NCBI GenBank assembly: GCA_910579285.1
Contig: CAJTTT010000001.1
Location: forward strand, 186,001-250,000
Direction of reading: 5' to 3'
Source: an uncultured Lachnospiraceae bacterium
GTDB lineage: Bacteria; Bacillota; Clostridia; Lachnospirales; Lachnospiraceae
Length of the DNA stretch: 64,000 bases
Both the position numbers and the translations under genes were made by a program. The notes below the pieces were generated by a model. The model did not search any database. It saw nothing but the letters and a program-made list of their open reading frames with translations, and was not told where the DNA came from. Below, piece by piece: positions 32,214 to 41,930 of the stretch; positions within the stretch are counted from its first letter, which is position 1, and every line of letters starts with the position of its first letter.

Positions 32214-35200
32214 ATGAGAGGGATGGGAAAGAGACGTATGCTTGCAATGCTGCTGGCGGCCTGCATGATCGTGGAGAGCACGGCGGCGGTATTTGCGGCG
32301 GAGTCGTCAGCTGTGAATACGGCGGTTGAGAACGCAAAGACGGAAGCGGCGGCCGGAAATGAGGAGCAGGACCCGGCTGCGGAGGATGACGCGGCGGGCA
32401 AGGATACGCAAATACCGGGGACCAATCAGAGGAGGAAGCGCCCGGGAAACCTGTGGAGGGAACAGGAGAGGAACAGCCGCCCGTGGAGGGAACAGAACAG
32501 CCGCCCGTGGAGGGAACAGAACAGCCGCCCGCGGAGGGAACAGAACAGCCGCCTGTGGAAGGGACAGAACAGCTGCCGGCGGAAGACCAGGACGGGGAAA
32601 TGGAGCAGGCCCCGGACGCTGTGGAAAAACCATCGGATGTGCCGGAGGATATGATGCCGGAGGAAGATCCTGCCGGTGGGGCAGAGACGATGGCGCAGAC
32701 AGTGCCGCTGGCGGATGCGGAGATCACGCCGGACGGAACGGATATGAAGATTACTTCTTTAAAGTCCAGGCAGCAATATGGCGCAGTCGCGTTGGCCTGG
32801 GATTATGTGTGGAATGAGGAAGAGTCATCCCCGTCACCGGCGGTCTTTTATCACTGCAGGGTATATCGGTCTGAGAAAGAAAACGGGTCATACAACCTGA
32901 TCTGGGAGACAAATGATGCCGATGGCCATAAATTCTACCAGGATACAGTGGAACGCGTTGACGGAGGGAGCGCCAATAAGACTTATTATTACAAGATCAG
33001 TGTTGTGTACAGCAAATCGGTTGACGGCGATAGAACGATGCACGAGAGCGTGCTCTCTCCTGCAATCAGCAATAAGGATGCCTATTATTTCGAATATACA
33101 AGTTTCGCATATGATCCAGAAGGAGGGCCTAAATACATCGGGGCTTATGTTACTGACGATGCCGGAAACCGGCTGGATGAACTGACGTTAACGGAAGGGA
33201 AGGTGAAATCCCTGCGGATTACTGCCGTAAAGGCGGATGGAACAAAGGAACGGGTTACGGGATACTGTAATTCTACATGGATGCTCTGCAAGCGGTATTA
33301 TACGGGAAAAGAAATCGCAGACCAATATTACCATCAGTTCGATCACCTGGGGGATGATAAGGCGGCGATTGTCCCGGAAATGACCGGGGAGGAATTGGAG
33401 GATTCCCATGTATATATGAAAGCGCTGCCCGGCTCTGCCTCCAGCGACACCTATTATCTGGTCTATAAGCTGGAAAATGAAGCTAAAATAGGATCTTTTA
33501 TATGGCAGATTCCTGTTCGCATCGTGGAAGGAGACGGGACGGATGAACCGATCGAGAATGATCTGCTCTATACCTCCCGGGATGCGCTCTGCCAGGGAAT
33601 ACGGGATGCAATGACCGCCCGTGAAGAAACGGTTCTGCTTGCCACAGGCGGGGCCGAGTGGTGGATGGTACCCGGAGAAGATATGGATTTTGAGGATGTT
33701 TTTGATTTCCACCGGGAGAGGGATGGAATGAAACCCTGGGAAGGGGATTATATGCTGCTGGCTATGGGCGATGCAACTGAGCCGGTATCCTTTGACATAT
33801 GGATGGAGATGGAATCGTCTGACTTTGCTTTCGGCGGGCAGTATCTGACCCAGTATAAAATTATGCCTCCCTTTATCACGACAAGGGCGCAGGAAGATGC
33901 GGTAGACAAGAAGATACAAGAACTGATTTATACGGAAGGGGGCGCTCTGTACGCCTATCGGAATGCCGGCGACTTTGCAAAGATCAAGGCGGCGTACGAC
34001 TATGTCAGACAGCATGTGAGCTATATTGGAACAACAACGCCGATCTATCACACCTGCTATTCCGCGCTGATCAATGGCAAGGCCACCTGTCAGGGCTATG
34101 CGCTGCTGTTCTACCGGCTGGTGAGAGAACTGGGCATACCATGCAGAGTGCTGGCGGGAGTGGATGCCAACGCGCATTCATACAACATTGTACAGATTGA
34201 TGACGCCTGGTACTATGTGGATACCGGCGCGAACGTTCTGCTGAGAGGAACAAATGACTTCAAACCTGCGCCGCTGCAGTCACGGTATCTGACGTCTGAT
34301 TTCAAGGCGGAGTACATATCGAAGATTCCGGCGGAGTCCTATGCGGGAGCACAGACAGAAGCGAGCAGGCTGGAAGCGGTGGAGAGCCTTACGGCGGAGG
34401 AGATACGGACAATTGACAGTAATCTGACTGCAGCCGCGGCCGAGCGGATGACAGCCGATTACACGATCAACGGCACGTCGGTTAAGGCGTCGGGTACCGT
34501 TAAATACCTGGAAGGATGCAGCAAGTATCTGGGGTATGAGGAGAATATGCCGACATCCGGCCATTTCCTGTCTCTGAAACTCACGGCAAACGCCTCGAAG
34601 TTTAAAGAGGACGGAAAACTCCTGATTAGCTATTCTGATCCGAAGGGGGAGCGGAAGGAAGTATCTTACAGGAAAGATGACTTGACGGAAGCGGTGAAGA
34701 TGATCGTAAACGTCAGCAAAAATCCAGGCATGAAGATCCAGGTTGATTACGATGGGGACGGGGAAGCGTCCAAGTATGACGGGATGGTGTATGATCTGGA
34801 TCTTTCCGGCTTGAAAAAGGAGAGCCAGAAGGAGAGCAGCGGAATCATAAAAGAGGTAAATAAGTATGGTATTGAGCTCTCCGCGCCGATCGTGAAAAAA
34901 TCATCTGACGGAAAAAAGATTGATGTATCTTATGAGGCGGTAGCTTACTCTGACCATGTAAAATGGACGGAGAAAGAGGATGAGCAGAAAGGCAATTATA
35001 TTGCCCTGCGCATGGATATGCCGGAATCCGTGAAGACGACAGAGATGGCGAAGGATCTCCAGATTACAACGGATGACGGTGTGACAAGGGCGGCACAGAC
35101 GCTGATACCGGGATGGAATACAACAACAAACTGCTACATGGAGCTGGCGGAAGATAAGTCGGAAATTTTCTTAGCCATGCCTGTGGAGAAAAACTTTAAC

Positions 35201-37501
35201 AAGACCTTTAGCATAAGATGGGGAGGCGCCAGCCCGCTGGCCTTTGAACAGACACTGAACATTTCCGTTCCTTCGGAAAGCGTACTGGAGAGCCGGAGTG
35301 AGAACGCGCTCCTGCCGGGAACCATCGCGTTTAACGGTCTGGTGTCCACCATGTATGTGGGCCAGAATCAGAACATTCATATTACCTTTAAGAAGAAATA
35401 TGAGAAGGACGAAATTCAGGTATTCTACACTTCTGACGCGGCGGATGTGGCAGCAGTGAACAGAATAACCGGCGTCATAAAGGCGCTGAAGCCGGGCACG
35501 GCACAGATTACGGTGTCAGCGGTGGATAAGGCGGGCAATGTCATCACAAAGACTGGCAAAATCACGGTAAAAGAACTTCCTGCGCCTGCAGGAATCAAGG
35601 TGTCTTCCGTCAAAGACTGCAATGTCACCGTAAGCTGGAAGGCGAATACAACGGGACAGTATACAGAAGTCTATGCGATTCCTTACAGGGAAACGACCTT
35701 TGGAACCAACAAAAAGAATTGGAAATTGGTAGCAGAAAATACCATGAACGAGGCAGGCATGGACACTGCAAACCTCGACTCACTGGAAGCTGGCGAGAAG
35801 GCGGAAAAGCTGAAAGAACTGGCAGAAAAGCTGGGAACAGGAGAATGGGTGGCAGCATCGGTTCCGGCTAAGGACAGCACGGTGACACTGGAAGGACTGC
35901 AGGCGGAGACAGAGTATGTCTTTTATGTGAGAAATGTCTCAAAGACAGCGGCATCGTCGGTGGTATTCGCTGGTGTGGCGAACGATAAGGTAAAGACAAA
36001 GAGCCTCATCTTCGATTCGATCCAGCTGATGCTTACGCTGCCGGCAGACAGCTCGATTACCAGCACGCAGGAAAATGGCATCCCTGTATATACGGTGAAG
36101 GAAGCTGACAGGGAAACCCTGATAGAGGTCTCCTATGAGTTCCTGGATAAAGAGGGCAGCAAAATAAGCCAAAGCCCGGAATTTACCAATGTAAAGTATA
36201 ACAGCAGCAATAAGAATATCGTAAAAGTGGATGCGCCGAAGAACTCCCCGGCTAAACTGAGTTACGGGAGTCAGGTAGGAGATGGAAAAATTACGGTGAC
36301 CGGGAAGGATGCTTCCGGCACTGTGAGAGAGTCGAAGCCAGTTATTATCAGAGTGGTGAAAGCGCCCGGACAGCTTAAAGATAAGTCGACAACGCTTACG
36401 GTGGGACAGAGCATTTCCATCAGGGAGCTGATTGGCACCGATCTGAAGGGATCGCTGGAAGGAATGGATCTTGCGAAAATTGATTTTGCATCTGCCTTAA
36501 AGACGATTACCGACAGCGGCTGTTTTGCCGTTACTTATCCCGGCGGTTCTGGATTGCAGAATCCGCAGGACGCGGTTGTCACGGCGGCGGCTCTGATTGA
36601 GGGGAAGAGCGGAAATAAGCTGGAAGTGCCTTTCCAGATGGACAAAACCTCGGCAAAAGCCAAAATCCAGATTAAGGATATGCAGGCAGCTACGATCGGC
36701 AAGATTACCGTCAGAGACACATCGGCGCAGATCGAATTTAAGCCGAGCCAGGCGGTGCCGGAAATACAGGCAGGCAGCAGATATTATACCCTGCACATTA
36801 CTGATAAGGTGACCGGGGAAACTGTGGAAGCCGCGGCAGCGGAAACAGCAGGAAATCCCTATACATGCACTTTTGCGGAGAGCGTACCGGGAAAGACCTG
36901 GCTATGTGAAGTCAAAGGACTGTCCAGCAATAAGGCGTATGAGGCTGTGATCAAGGCGCACTTTAATGCTGGTGATAAAGAGAATGAGATGGCGTGCAAA
37001 GCGAAGAAATTCACGACAAAGAAGCCGCTGCTTGACTCGGCGGGAAGCATTGCCGTCAACTATGCCAGTCTCGACAGCCTGCATACAAACCCGAATGACG
37101 CCGGGCAGAAGATTGATTATGAGAATGAGAACGGTATTGTGCTGGAAAATAATGGAACCTATGTGTTCATGGCGCAGATCAGCAATCTGGCGAGGACACT
37201 TGAGACCGATAAGCTGAAATGGAGCATTTCTTCCGGCGATAAGAAGGCGGCATCCATTAAGGCGTCAACCTCCAGCTATGAAATGCAGCTTACGACCACG
37301 AGAACAGGAACCTTTACGGTGACGGCCGTATCGACGGTCACCAAGGAGCCTGTGGCAACCTTTAAGGTGACGGTTGTTCCATATCAGTCCGGCGGGACGG
37401 GCGTGCCTGAGCAGCCAGGTCCGGCGCCGAATCAGACGGCGGTTCTCCCGGAAGCGTATACCGGGAATGTGCTGAAACCGAAGAGGGAAGAGGCGGCGTA
37501 A
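32214..37501 (+). pseudogene. Large secreted transglutaminase-like protein, interrupted by a one-base frameshift
   Basis: The first frame starts at 32214 (GGAGG 8 bases upstream) and encodes a signal peptide (MGKRRMLAMLLAACM, ending VFA-AES) and an acidic linker. At the run of four G (32417-32420) the linker continues in the -1 frame (DQSEEEAPGKPVEGTGEEQPP), which then stays open for about 1,690 residues. Joined, the product is about 1,762 residues: signal peptide, acidic and VEGTEQPP repeats, an N-terminal beta region, a transglutaminase-like core with Cys (about 626), His (about 655) and Asp (about 670) in GKATCQGYALLF, ANAHSYN and WYYVDTG, an Ig-like domain, an FN3-like domain and further beta modules. 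No wall anchor is visible. It may be a pseudogene, a sequencing error, or a frameshifted but expressed gene. Confidence 0.8.
32453..32578 (+). repeat. Tandem 24-base coding repeat, about five units
   Basis: Units of GTGGAGGGAACAGAACAGCC plus four bases encode VEGTEQPP. The first unit is six bases longer, the middle two are identical and the last two have diverged. It lies in the acidic linker after the signal peptide. The unit is a multiple of three, so copy-number change would not alter the frame. Confidence 0.85.
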
Positions 37502-37504
37502 AAG

Positions 37505-37542
37505 AAACCCTGCGGACAGTTTAAACTGTCTGCAGGGTTTTT
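37505..37542. terminator. Terminator after the transglutaminase-like gene
   Basis: AAACCCTGC-GGACAGT pairs with ACTGTC-TGCAGGGTTT, giving a long stem with a short loop, followed by T-rich sequence. It lies between convergent genes and may also serve queT on the minus strand. Confidence 0.85.
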
Positions 37543-37577
37543 ATCATTCTATACACGGAAAACCGTCAGGACCTCGG

Positions 37578-38123
37578 TCATTTGACAAAGAGCCGGTTAC
37601 CGTATTTTTGCAGCGCCGTCAGAAGAATCATGCCAAGAATCCCGCAGGAAATCACTTCCCCGGCACCGACAGTGAGGCAGTAGAAGCCGAGACACTGCGC
37701 CAGGGACATGCCCTCGATCATCAGACCATAGCCGTAGACCAGTATCAGCGGCACGATCACCGTGTTCGCGAGAATCGGGCAGACAGGTGCGCACCATTTC
37801 CATTTCCGAAGGGCGTAGGTGCCGAGCGCGCCAAGGAGGGTTGCCAATGAACCGAAAACAATGTCGGGCAGGGCGCAGCCTGTCAGAATATTGCTTAAGA
37901 GGCAGCCGATAAAAAGGCCCGGAACTGCAGCCGGAGTAAAATAGGGTAAAACGGTGAGCGCTTCTGAGAAGCGTATCTGGACAGCGTAATTGGCCAGCCC
38001 GAAGGCGTTTGCGATAAAGGTCAATACGATGTAGAGTGCGGCGATCATAGCCGCCTGCGCCATGAAGAGCGCATGAGTGTGGGCAGTTTTCACGGAAACC
38101 GCCTGTGTGCTTTGTGTTTTCAT
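37578..38123 (-). CDS. queT: QueT-family transporter (queuosine precursor ECF S component)
   Basis: A 181-residue membrane protein with about five or six hydrophobic segments. Features of the QueT family are ALYIVLTFIANAFGLANYAVQ, IRFSEALTVLPYF and GLFIGCLLSNILTG. It imports queuosine precursors as the substrate-binding part of an ECF transporter; the shared energising module is not in this window. The preQ1 riboswitch directly upstream supports this. The ATG at 38123 has AAAGGAG, which lies inside the riboswitch tail. Confidence 0.92.
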   Translation of the reverse strand: MKTQSTQAVSVKTAHTHALFMAQAAMIAALYIVLTFIANAFGLANYAVQIRFSEALTVLPYFTPAAVPGLFIGCLLSNILTGCALPDIVFGSLATLLGALGTYALRKWKWCAPVCPILANTVIVPLILVYGYGLMIEGMSLAQCLGFYCLTVGAGEVISCGILGMILLTALQKYGNRLFVK

Positions 38124-38131
38124 GTAGTTGT

Positions 38132-38175
38132 CTCCTTTAGTTTTGTTTTACGTCAGGAAGGTCTCGAACTGACGT
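38132..38175 (-). promoter_or_regulatory. PreQ1 class I riboswitch upstream of queT
   Basis: On the minus strand, stem ACGTCAG/CTGACGT encloses the loop TTCGAGACCTTC and is followed by the A-rich tail AAAACAAAACTAA, then AGGAG. This matches the class I preQ1 aptamer: a small hairpin whose loop pairs with an A-rich tail ending in CTAA. The ribosome binding site follows the tail directly, so preQ1 binding is expected to block queT translation. Confidence 0.85.
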
Positions 38176-38180
38176 GTATA

Positions 38181-38215
38181 TTTTGGGGAACCGCGTTTCC
38201 ACGCATTCCCCAAAA
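38181..38215 (-). promoter_or_regulatory. Hairpin at the 5' end of the queT transcript
   Basis: TTTTGGGGAA (38181-38190) pairs perfectly with TTCCCCAAAA (38206-38215), with an inner GCGT/ACGC pairing. It lies immediately after the predicted transcription start and before the preQ1 aptamer. It may stabilise the 5' end, act on the aptamer, or terminate transcripts arriving from prs. Confidence 0.6.
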
Positions 38216-38219
38216 TTCT

Positions 38220-38247
38220 ATTATAAGCAAAACCAGGAGATTGTCAA
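38220..38247 (-). promoter_or_regulatory. Sigma-A promoter of queT
   Basis: On the minus strand, a perfect TTGACA (38242-38247) and a perfect TATAAT (38220-38225) are separated by 16 bases. The transcript would begin just before the leader hairpin. Confidence 0.75.
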
Positions 38248-38287
38248 GCGTTTATATCAGTTTCCGGGCATGATTCCTGCCATGAAA

Positions 38288-39475
38288 CTATATCAGTTCG
38301 CCCGCATGATATCTTGTCACGATCGACTGGATACGCTCCACAGGGTTGAGCAGATCACTGATGGAGGCATCGTGGTTGAGCGTGTCGATGATGTAGGCGA
38401 TATACTTACTCATATCGCAGTCGATATACCACTCCCGGCTGAGCAGTTCCGGGGTCTGGTAGATCAGATTTGTGGTCAGGACACGGCAGATGGTGCCCTC
38501 CTCGTAAGCCTTGTCAAACCGATCCAGACCGGCGGTAAAGAGGCCGAAGGTGGAGAAGACGAAGATTTTCCCGGCTTTGCGCTCTTTCAGCGCGGCAGCC
38601 ACTTCCAGCACGCTTTCGCCGGAAGAAATCATGTCATCTATGATAATCATATCTTTGTTTTCTATATTGCTGCCAAGAAATTCATGGGCAATGATCGGAT
38701 TCCTGCCGTTCACGATCCGGGTGTAGTCCCTTCTCTTATAGAACATGCCCATATCCAGTCCAAGCACGTTGGCGATATAGATCGCTCTGCTCATGCCGCC
38801 CTCGTCCGGGCTGATTACCATCATGTGGTCGCTGTCAATCTGCAGACCCTTAACATGGGTCAAAAGCCCCTTGATGAACTGGTAGGCGGGCTGCACCGTC
38901 TCAAAGCCGTGCAGGGGGATGGCGTTCTGCACCCGGGGATCGTGGGCATCAAAGGTGATGATATTGTCCACGCCCATGTTCACCATCTCCTGAAGCGCGA
39001 GGGCACAGTCAAGCGACTCCCTGGCGGAACGCTTGTGCTGCCTGCTCTCATAGAGGAAAGGCATAATCACGGTGATGCGCCTTGCTTTGCCGCCGACTGC
39101 CGCAATAATACGTTTCAGATCCTGGTAATGGTCATCCGGGGACATATGATTTTCGCATCCACAGAGAGAGTAGGTGAGACTGTAGTTGGCTACATCCACA
39201 AGAATATAGAGATCCGTGCCGCGCACAGACTCTTTGATGACGCCTTTTCCCTCGCCGGAGCCGAATCTGGGAACGGCGGCCTGCAGAATATAAGTATCGC
39301 GCTGATAGCCGGAGAAAGCAAGGGAATCCTTGTGCTCGCTCTCACGCTCCGTGCGCCATCTCACAAGATAATAATCAACCTTTTCGCCGAGTTTGCTGCA
39401 GCCTTTTAGGGGAATCATCCCCAGAGAGCCTACAGGTATGGTCTCCAGATTTCGTTTCTCTTCGCGTCTGTTCAT
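38288..39475 (-). CDS. prs: Ribose-phosphate pyrophosphokinase, long clostridial form
   Basis: Makes PRPP from ribose 5-phosphate and ATP for nucleotide, His and Trp synthesis. The 395-residue protein is longer than the common form (about 315). It has the pyrophosphokinase pattern: ITVIMPFLYESRQHKR, ITFDAHDPRVQNAIP, MMVISPDEGGMSRA and the PRPP-binding IIIDDMISSGESVLEV. The extra length is mainly an N-terminal extension and inserted segments. It is downstream of dnaI and dnaD on the same strand, 37 bases from dnaI. Confidence 0.9.
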   Translation of the reverse strand: MNRREEKRNLETIPVGSLGMIPLKGCSKLGEKVDYYLVRWRTERESEHKDSLAFSGYQRDTYILQAAVPRFGSGEGKGVIKESVRGTDLYILVDVANYSLTYSLCGCENHMSPDDHYQDLKRIIAAVGGKARRITVIMPFLYESRQHKRSARESLDCALALQEMVNMGVDNIITFDAHDPRVQNAIPLHGFETVQPAYQFIKGLLTHVKGLQIDSDHMMVISPDEGGMSRAIYIANVLGLDMGMFYKRRDYTRIVNGRNPIIAHEFLGSNIENKDMIIIDDMISSGESVLEVAAALKERKAGKIFVFSTFGLFTAGLDRFDKAYEEGTICRVLTTNLIYQTPELLSREWYIDCDMSKYIAYIIDTLNHDASISDLLNPVERIQSIVTRYHAGELI

Positions 39476-39512
39476 GGAAGCGTCCTTTCGTAACTGTCAA
39501 AATTCGTTTCTG

Positions 39513-40472
39513 TTATTTTCTAAGCCGGTACATGCGGATATCTTCCCCGGCAAGCCGGCAGACCTCAAAATTGCTTGTAATGCGGGAAAAAATACGGTCG
39601 GAATAGCGGTCCCGTAATTCTGCCAGAGAAAAATTGGTAGATATCAGGGTAGATTTTTTGCCGAGATGCCTTTCATTCAGGAGTGAAAAGAGCTGGGACG
39701 CGGTAAACTGGTTCGTCAGCTCTGTCCCAAGATCGTCGATGATAAGCAGATCACACCGATAGAGATCCGAGTAAGTGTTTTGCCGCTCATCCCTGTTTTT
39801 GGCGTTAAAGGAAACACTCGACAATAAATCAAACAGTCCTGCCGCGCCGAAATAGATCACGGCATGGCCCTGATCCATCAGTTCTTTCGCGACACAGCCG
39901 GAGAGAAATGATTTTCCCGTTCCCACTGTACCATAAAAAAAGAGATTACGGTAGTCTGAATTGAAATTTTTGATAAAACTCTGGCAGGTTTCAACGGCAT
40001 GCCGGAAGAGAGCCAGAGCTTCCCCGGTATAATAGTCGTAAGACAGGAGATTGAAATTATTGCGTTTCAGCATGTCCTGGATGCCTGACTGTTCGTAGAG
40101 AAGAGAGATTTCCGCCTGTTTCAGGCAGTGGCATTTTTCGCGGTCGATATAGCCGGTGTCCCGGCAGTCGGGACAGATAAAGACAGGTTCCAGATAATCG
40201 GCGGGAAGGCCTGCGTCCAGCAGAAGCTGATTTTTCTGCTGTTTCAAATCGGCGAGACGTTCCCGAAGCTGTCCGAGTGAAGTTTCCTCCCCGGAGAGCA
40301 TTTTTTTCCCGTGCGCCACGGAGAGGGAGGCAGTCAGATCCTCCAGTTCCTGATACCGGGGGAGCTGTTCGTATACATAGCTGCGTCTGCGCTCCATTTC
40401 CAGACGGTTCTGCCTCTGCTTTTCTTCATATTGGCGGAAAATCCGATCGTACTGCGTATTTGTTAACGGCAC
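39513..40472 (-). CDS. dnaI: Primosomal protein DnaI/DnaC-type helicase loader
   Basis: An AAA+ ATPase that loads the replicative helicase. N-terminal part: helical (about 1-110), then a zinc-type cluster CPDCRDTGYIDREKCHC (about 127-143). C-terminal AAA+ domain: Walker A FFYGTVGTGKSFLSG, Walker B DLLIIDDLGTE, sensor ISTNFSLAEL. The start is likely a GTG at 40472, because AAAGGAGG lies 5 bases before it and the product begins PLTNTQYDRIFRQYEEKQ, as in the family; the ATG at 40511 has only a poor site. It lies behind the DnaD-domain gene, a conserved pairing. Confidence 0.9.
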   Translation of the reverse strand: MPLTNTQYDRIFRQYEEKQRQNRLEMERRRSYVYEQLPRYQELEDLTASLSVAHGKKMLSGEETSLGQLRERLADLKQQKNQLLLDAGLPADYLEPVFICPDCRDTGYIDREKCHCLKQAEISLLYEQSGIQDMLKRNNFNLLSYDYYTGEALALFRHAVETCQSFIKNFNSDYRNLFFYGTVGTGKSFLSGCVAKELMDQGHAVIYFGAAGLFDLLSSVSFNAKNRDERQNTYSDLYRCDLLIIDDLGTELTNQFTASQLFSLLNERHLGKKSTLISTNFSLAELRDRYSDRIFSRITSNFEVCRLAGEDIRMYRLRK

Positions 40473-40542
40473 GGGCGCCTCCTTTTTCTCTGATACAAAC
40501 CTGTGGGACATTCTCGGAACCGCCGCTTCCGGCGGTAATTTG

Positions 40543-41667
40543 TCAGTTACTCAGAATTTCCCGCTCCAACGCCTGCTGAATGGCGTCAAAATCGTAATCG
40601 TGCTGCGCAAACTGGTTAAACTTGTTGGCGGAAGCAGCGGGACGGGCAGTTCTGCTGCGGCGGTGGTTTTCGTCCAAAGCCCTGATATCGCTTTTGTGGT
40701 GCACACCCGCCCTGTGCCAGCTTGACAGAATACTGTCCGCATACTCAAACCGATGGCTGTCCGTAGCCAGAACAGTGCGCTCACATGCTGCGAGAATCAC
40801 ATCGTTCTCAAAGCCGTAAAGTCCCCGCCAGCGGTCGATGTACGTCACTTCTGTCTCCGTGGGAATGTTGTTTTTTCCGAGGGCGCGCATGATTTCGTAA
40901 ACGGCCTTGTCGTACTTTCCGGCAAGAGCTGCCGCCTGCTTCTGGGTGGTAATGCCCTGCTCGGCCCAGCTGATGGCTACCTTCTCTATGTAACGCAGAT
41001 CTCTCTTGCCGCGGTCAACGCAGTATTGGATGAGGTAATCGGTCAGATCTTCGGAGAAGCCCAGCCTGTCCATAATGAAAAGAATGGTGCGCATGTCATT
41101 GGCGCTCAAAGGCTTTTTCAAATACTGTTCCGCAACAAAAAGAAGTCTTGCGGTATCCTCGTTAGATTTGAAGTCCTGAAGCTGATCCGCCGTGTAGTTC
41201 GGCTTTTCCGCAGAGAACTGCCGGATCTGCGGCTGCCCGGGAGCCACTGCGCCCACGGAAGGAAAAGTGGACGTGGAAGCGGTTGCCTGGGCAGATGCCG
41301 CCGCGGAAGGGAAAGGCGCCGTCACAGCCGGATAAACAGCAGATCCAGAGTTGTCTGAAGGCGGAGCCGGGACGCTGGAGTCCATCAGGTGAATGCCTGT
41401 AATATTCTTTTGACTATCATAGTCAAGAACCAGGAGTCGTTTTCTCTCCCAGTATGCCAGTGCGCGCTTCACATCTTTTTCTGTGTAGTTGAATTTATCG
41501 GCGATGCTGCCTATGCTTGTATCGAGTCTGGCGCGCATCATGCGGATCAGATAAAGGTAGATCTTTAACTGTGCATCGTTGGCGTCCTGCATGTACTCGT
41601 CAATAAAACGGTTTGAAATAACCGTGGAATCTGTATAATTGTCCTGGTAAATTGTCAAAAACCCCAT
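40543..41667 (-). CDS. DnaD-domain primosome protein
   Basis: A 374-residue protein. An N-terminal winged-helix-like part (about 1-95, IYLYLIRMMRARLDTSIGSI) is joined by a low-complexity Ala/Ser/Pro linker (about 100-150) to DnaD-like domains (about 165-310), with YGFENDVILAACERTVLATD typical of DnaD C-terminal domains. DnaD recruits the helicase and its loader to DNA. It is immediately upstream of dnaI. The region above it holds several DnaA-box-like sites. Confidence 0.88.
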   Translation of the reverse strand: MGFLTIYQDNYTDSTVISNRFIDEYMQDANDAQLKIYLYLIRMMRARLDTSIGSIADKFNYTEKDVKRALAYWERKRLLVLDYDSQKNITGIHLMDSSVPAPPSDNSGSAVYPAVTAPFPSAAASAQATASTSTFPSVGAVAPGQPQIRQFSAEKPNYTADQLQDFKSNEDTARLLFVAEQYLKKPLSANDMRTILFIMDRLGFSEDLTDYLIQYCVDRGKRDLRYIEKVAISWAEQGITTQKQAAALAGKYDKAVYEIMRALGKNNIPTETEVTYIDRWRGLYGFENDVILAACERTVLATDSHRFEYADSILSSWHRAGVHHKSDIRALDENHRRSRTARPAASANKFNQFAQHDYDFDAIQQALEREILSN

Positions 41668-41814
41668 TTTACACCCCTACACCCCTATATTAAAAACTGA
41701 TGCCGCGGGATTCACCGCGCGTATTATTGAGTATAGCATCAGATTCGTGGAAAAGAAATGGGCAATCTGTAACAAACGCAGAAACGTTTATCAGTAAGGG
41801 GTGTGGCATCTTTT

Positions 41815-41930
41815 TGTGGATATTGTGGACAAACTGGAAAAGCATTGAGAAACCGCGTGCTGCCGTCCACAAAAATATCCACAGAAAAAACGAATTGTCT
41901 CAGGTTCTTTTCTGTGGATATTGTGAATAA
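41815..41930. promoter_or_regulatory. Cluster of DnaA-box-like sites between murC and dnaD
   Basis: Five sites within about 115 bases resemble the DnaA box TTATCCACA. TGTGGATAT occurs at 41815-41823 and 41913-41921, TGTGGACAA at 41824-41832, ATATCCACA at 41875-41883, and TGTGAATAA at 41922-41930, which is the complement of the perfect-class TTATTCACA. A sixth weaker match, CCGTCCACA, lies at 41863-41871. The 263-base gap 41668-41930 holds no gene. The sites may let DnaA regulate dnaD-dnaI. Confidence 0.5.
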
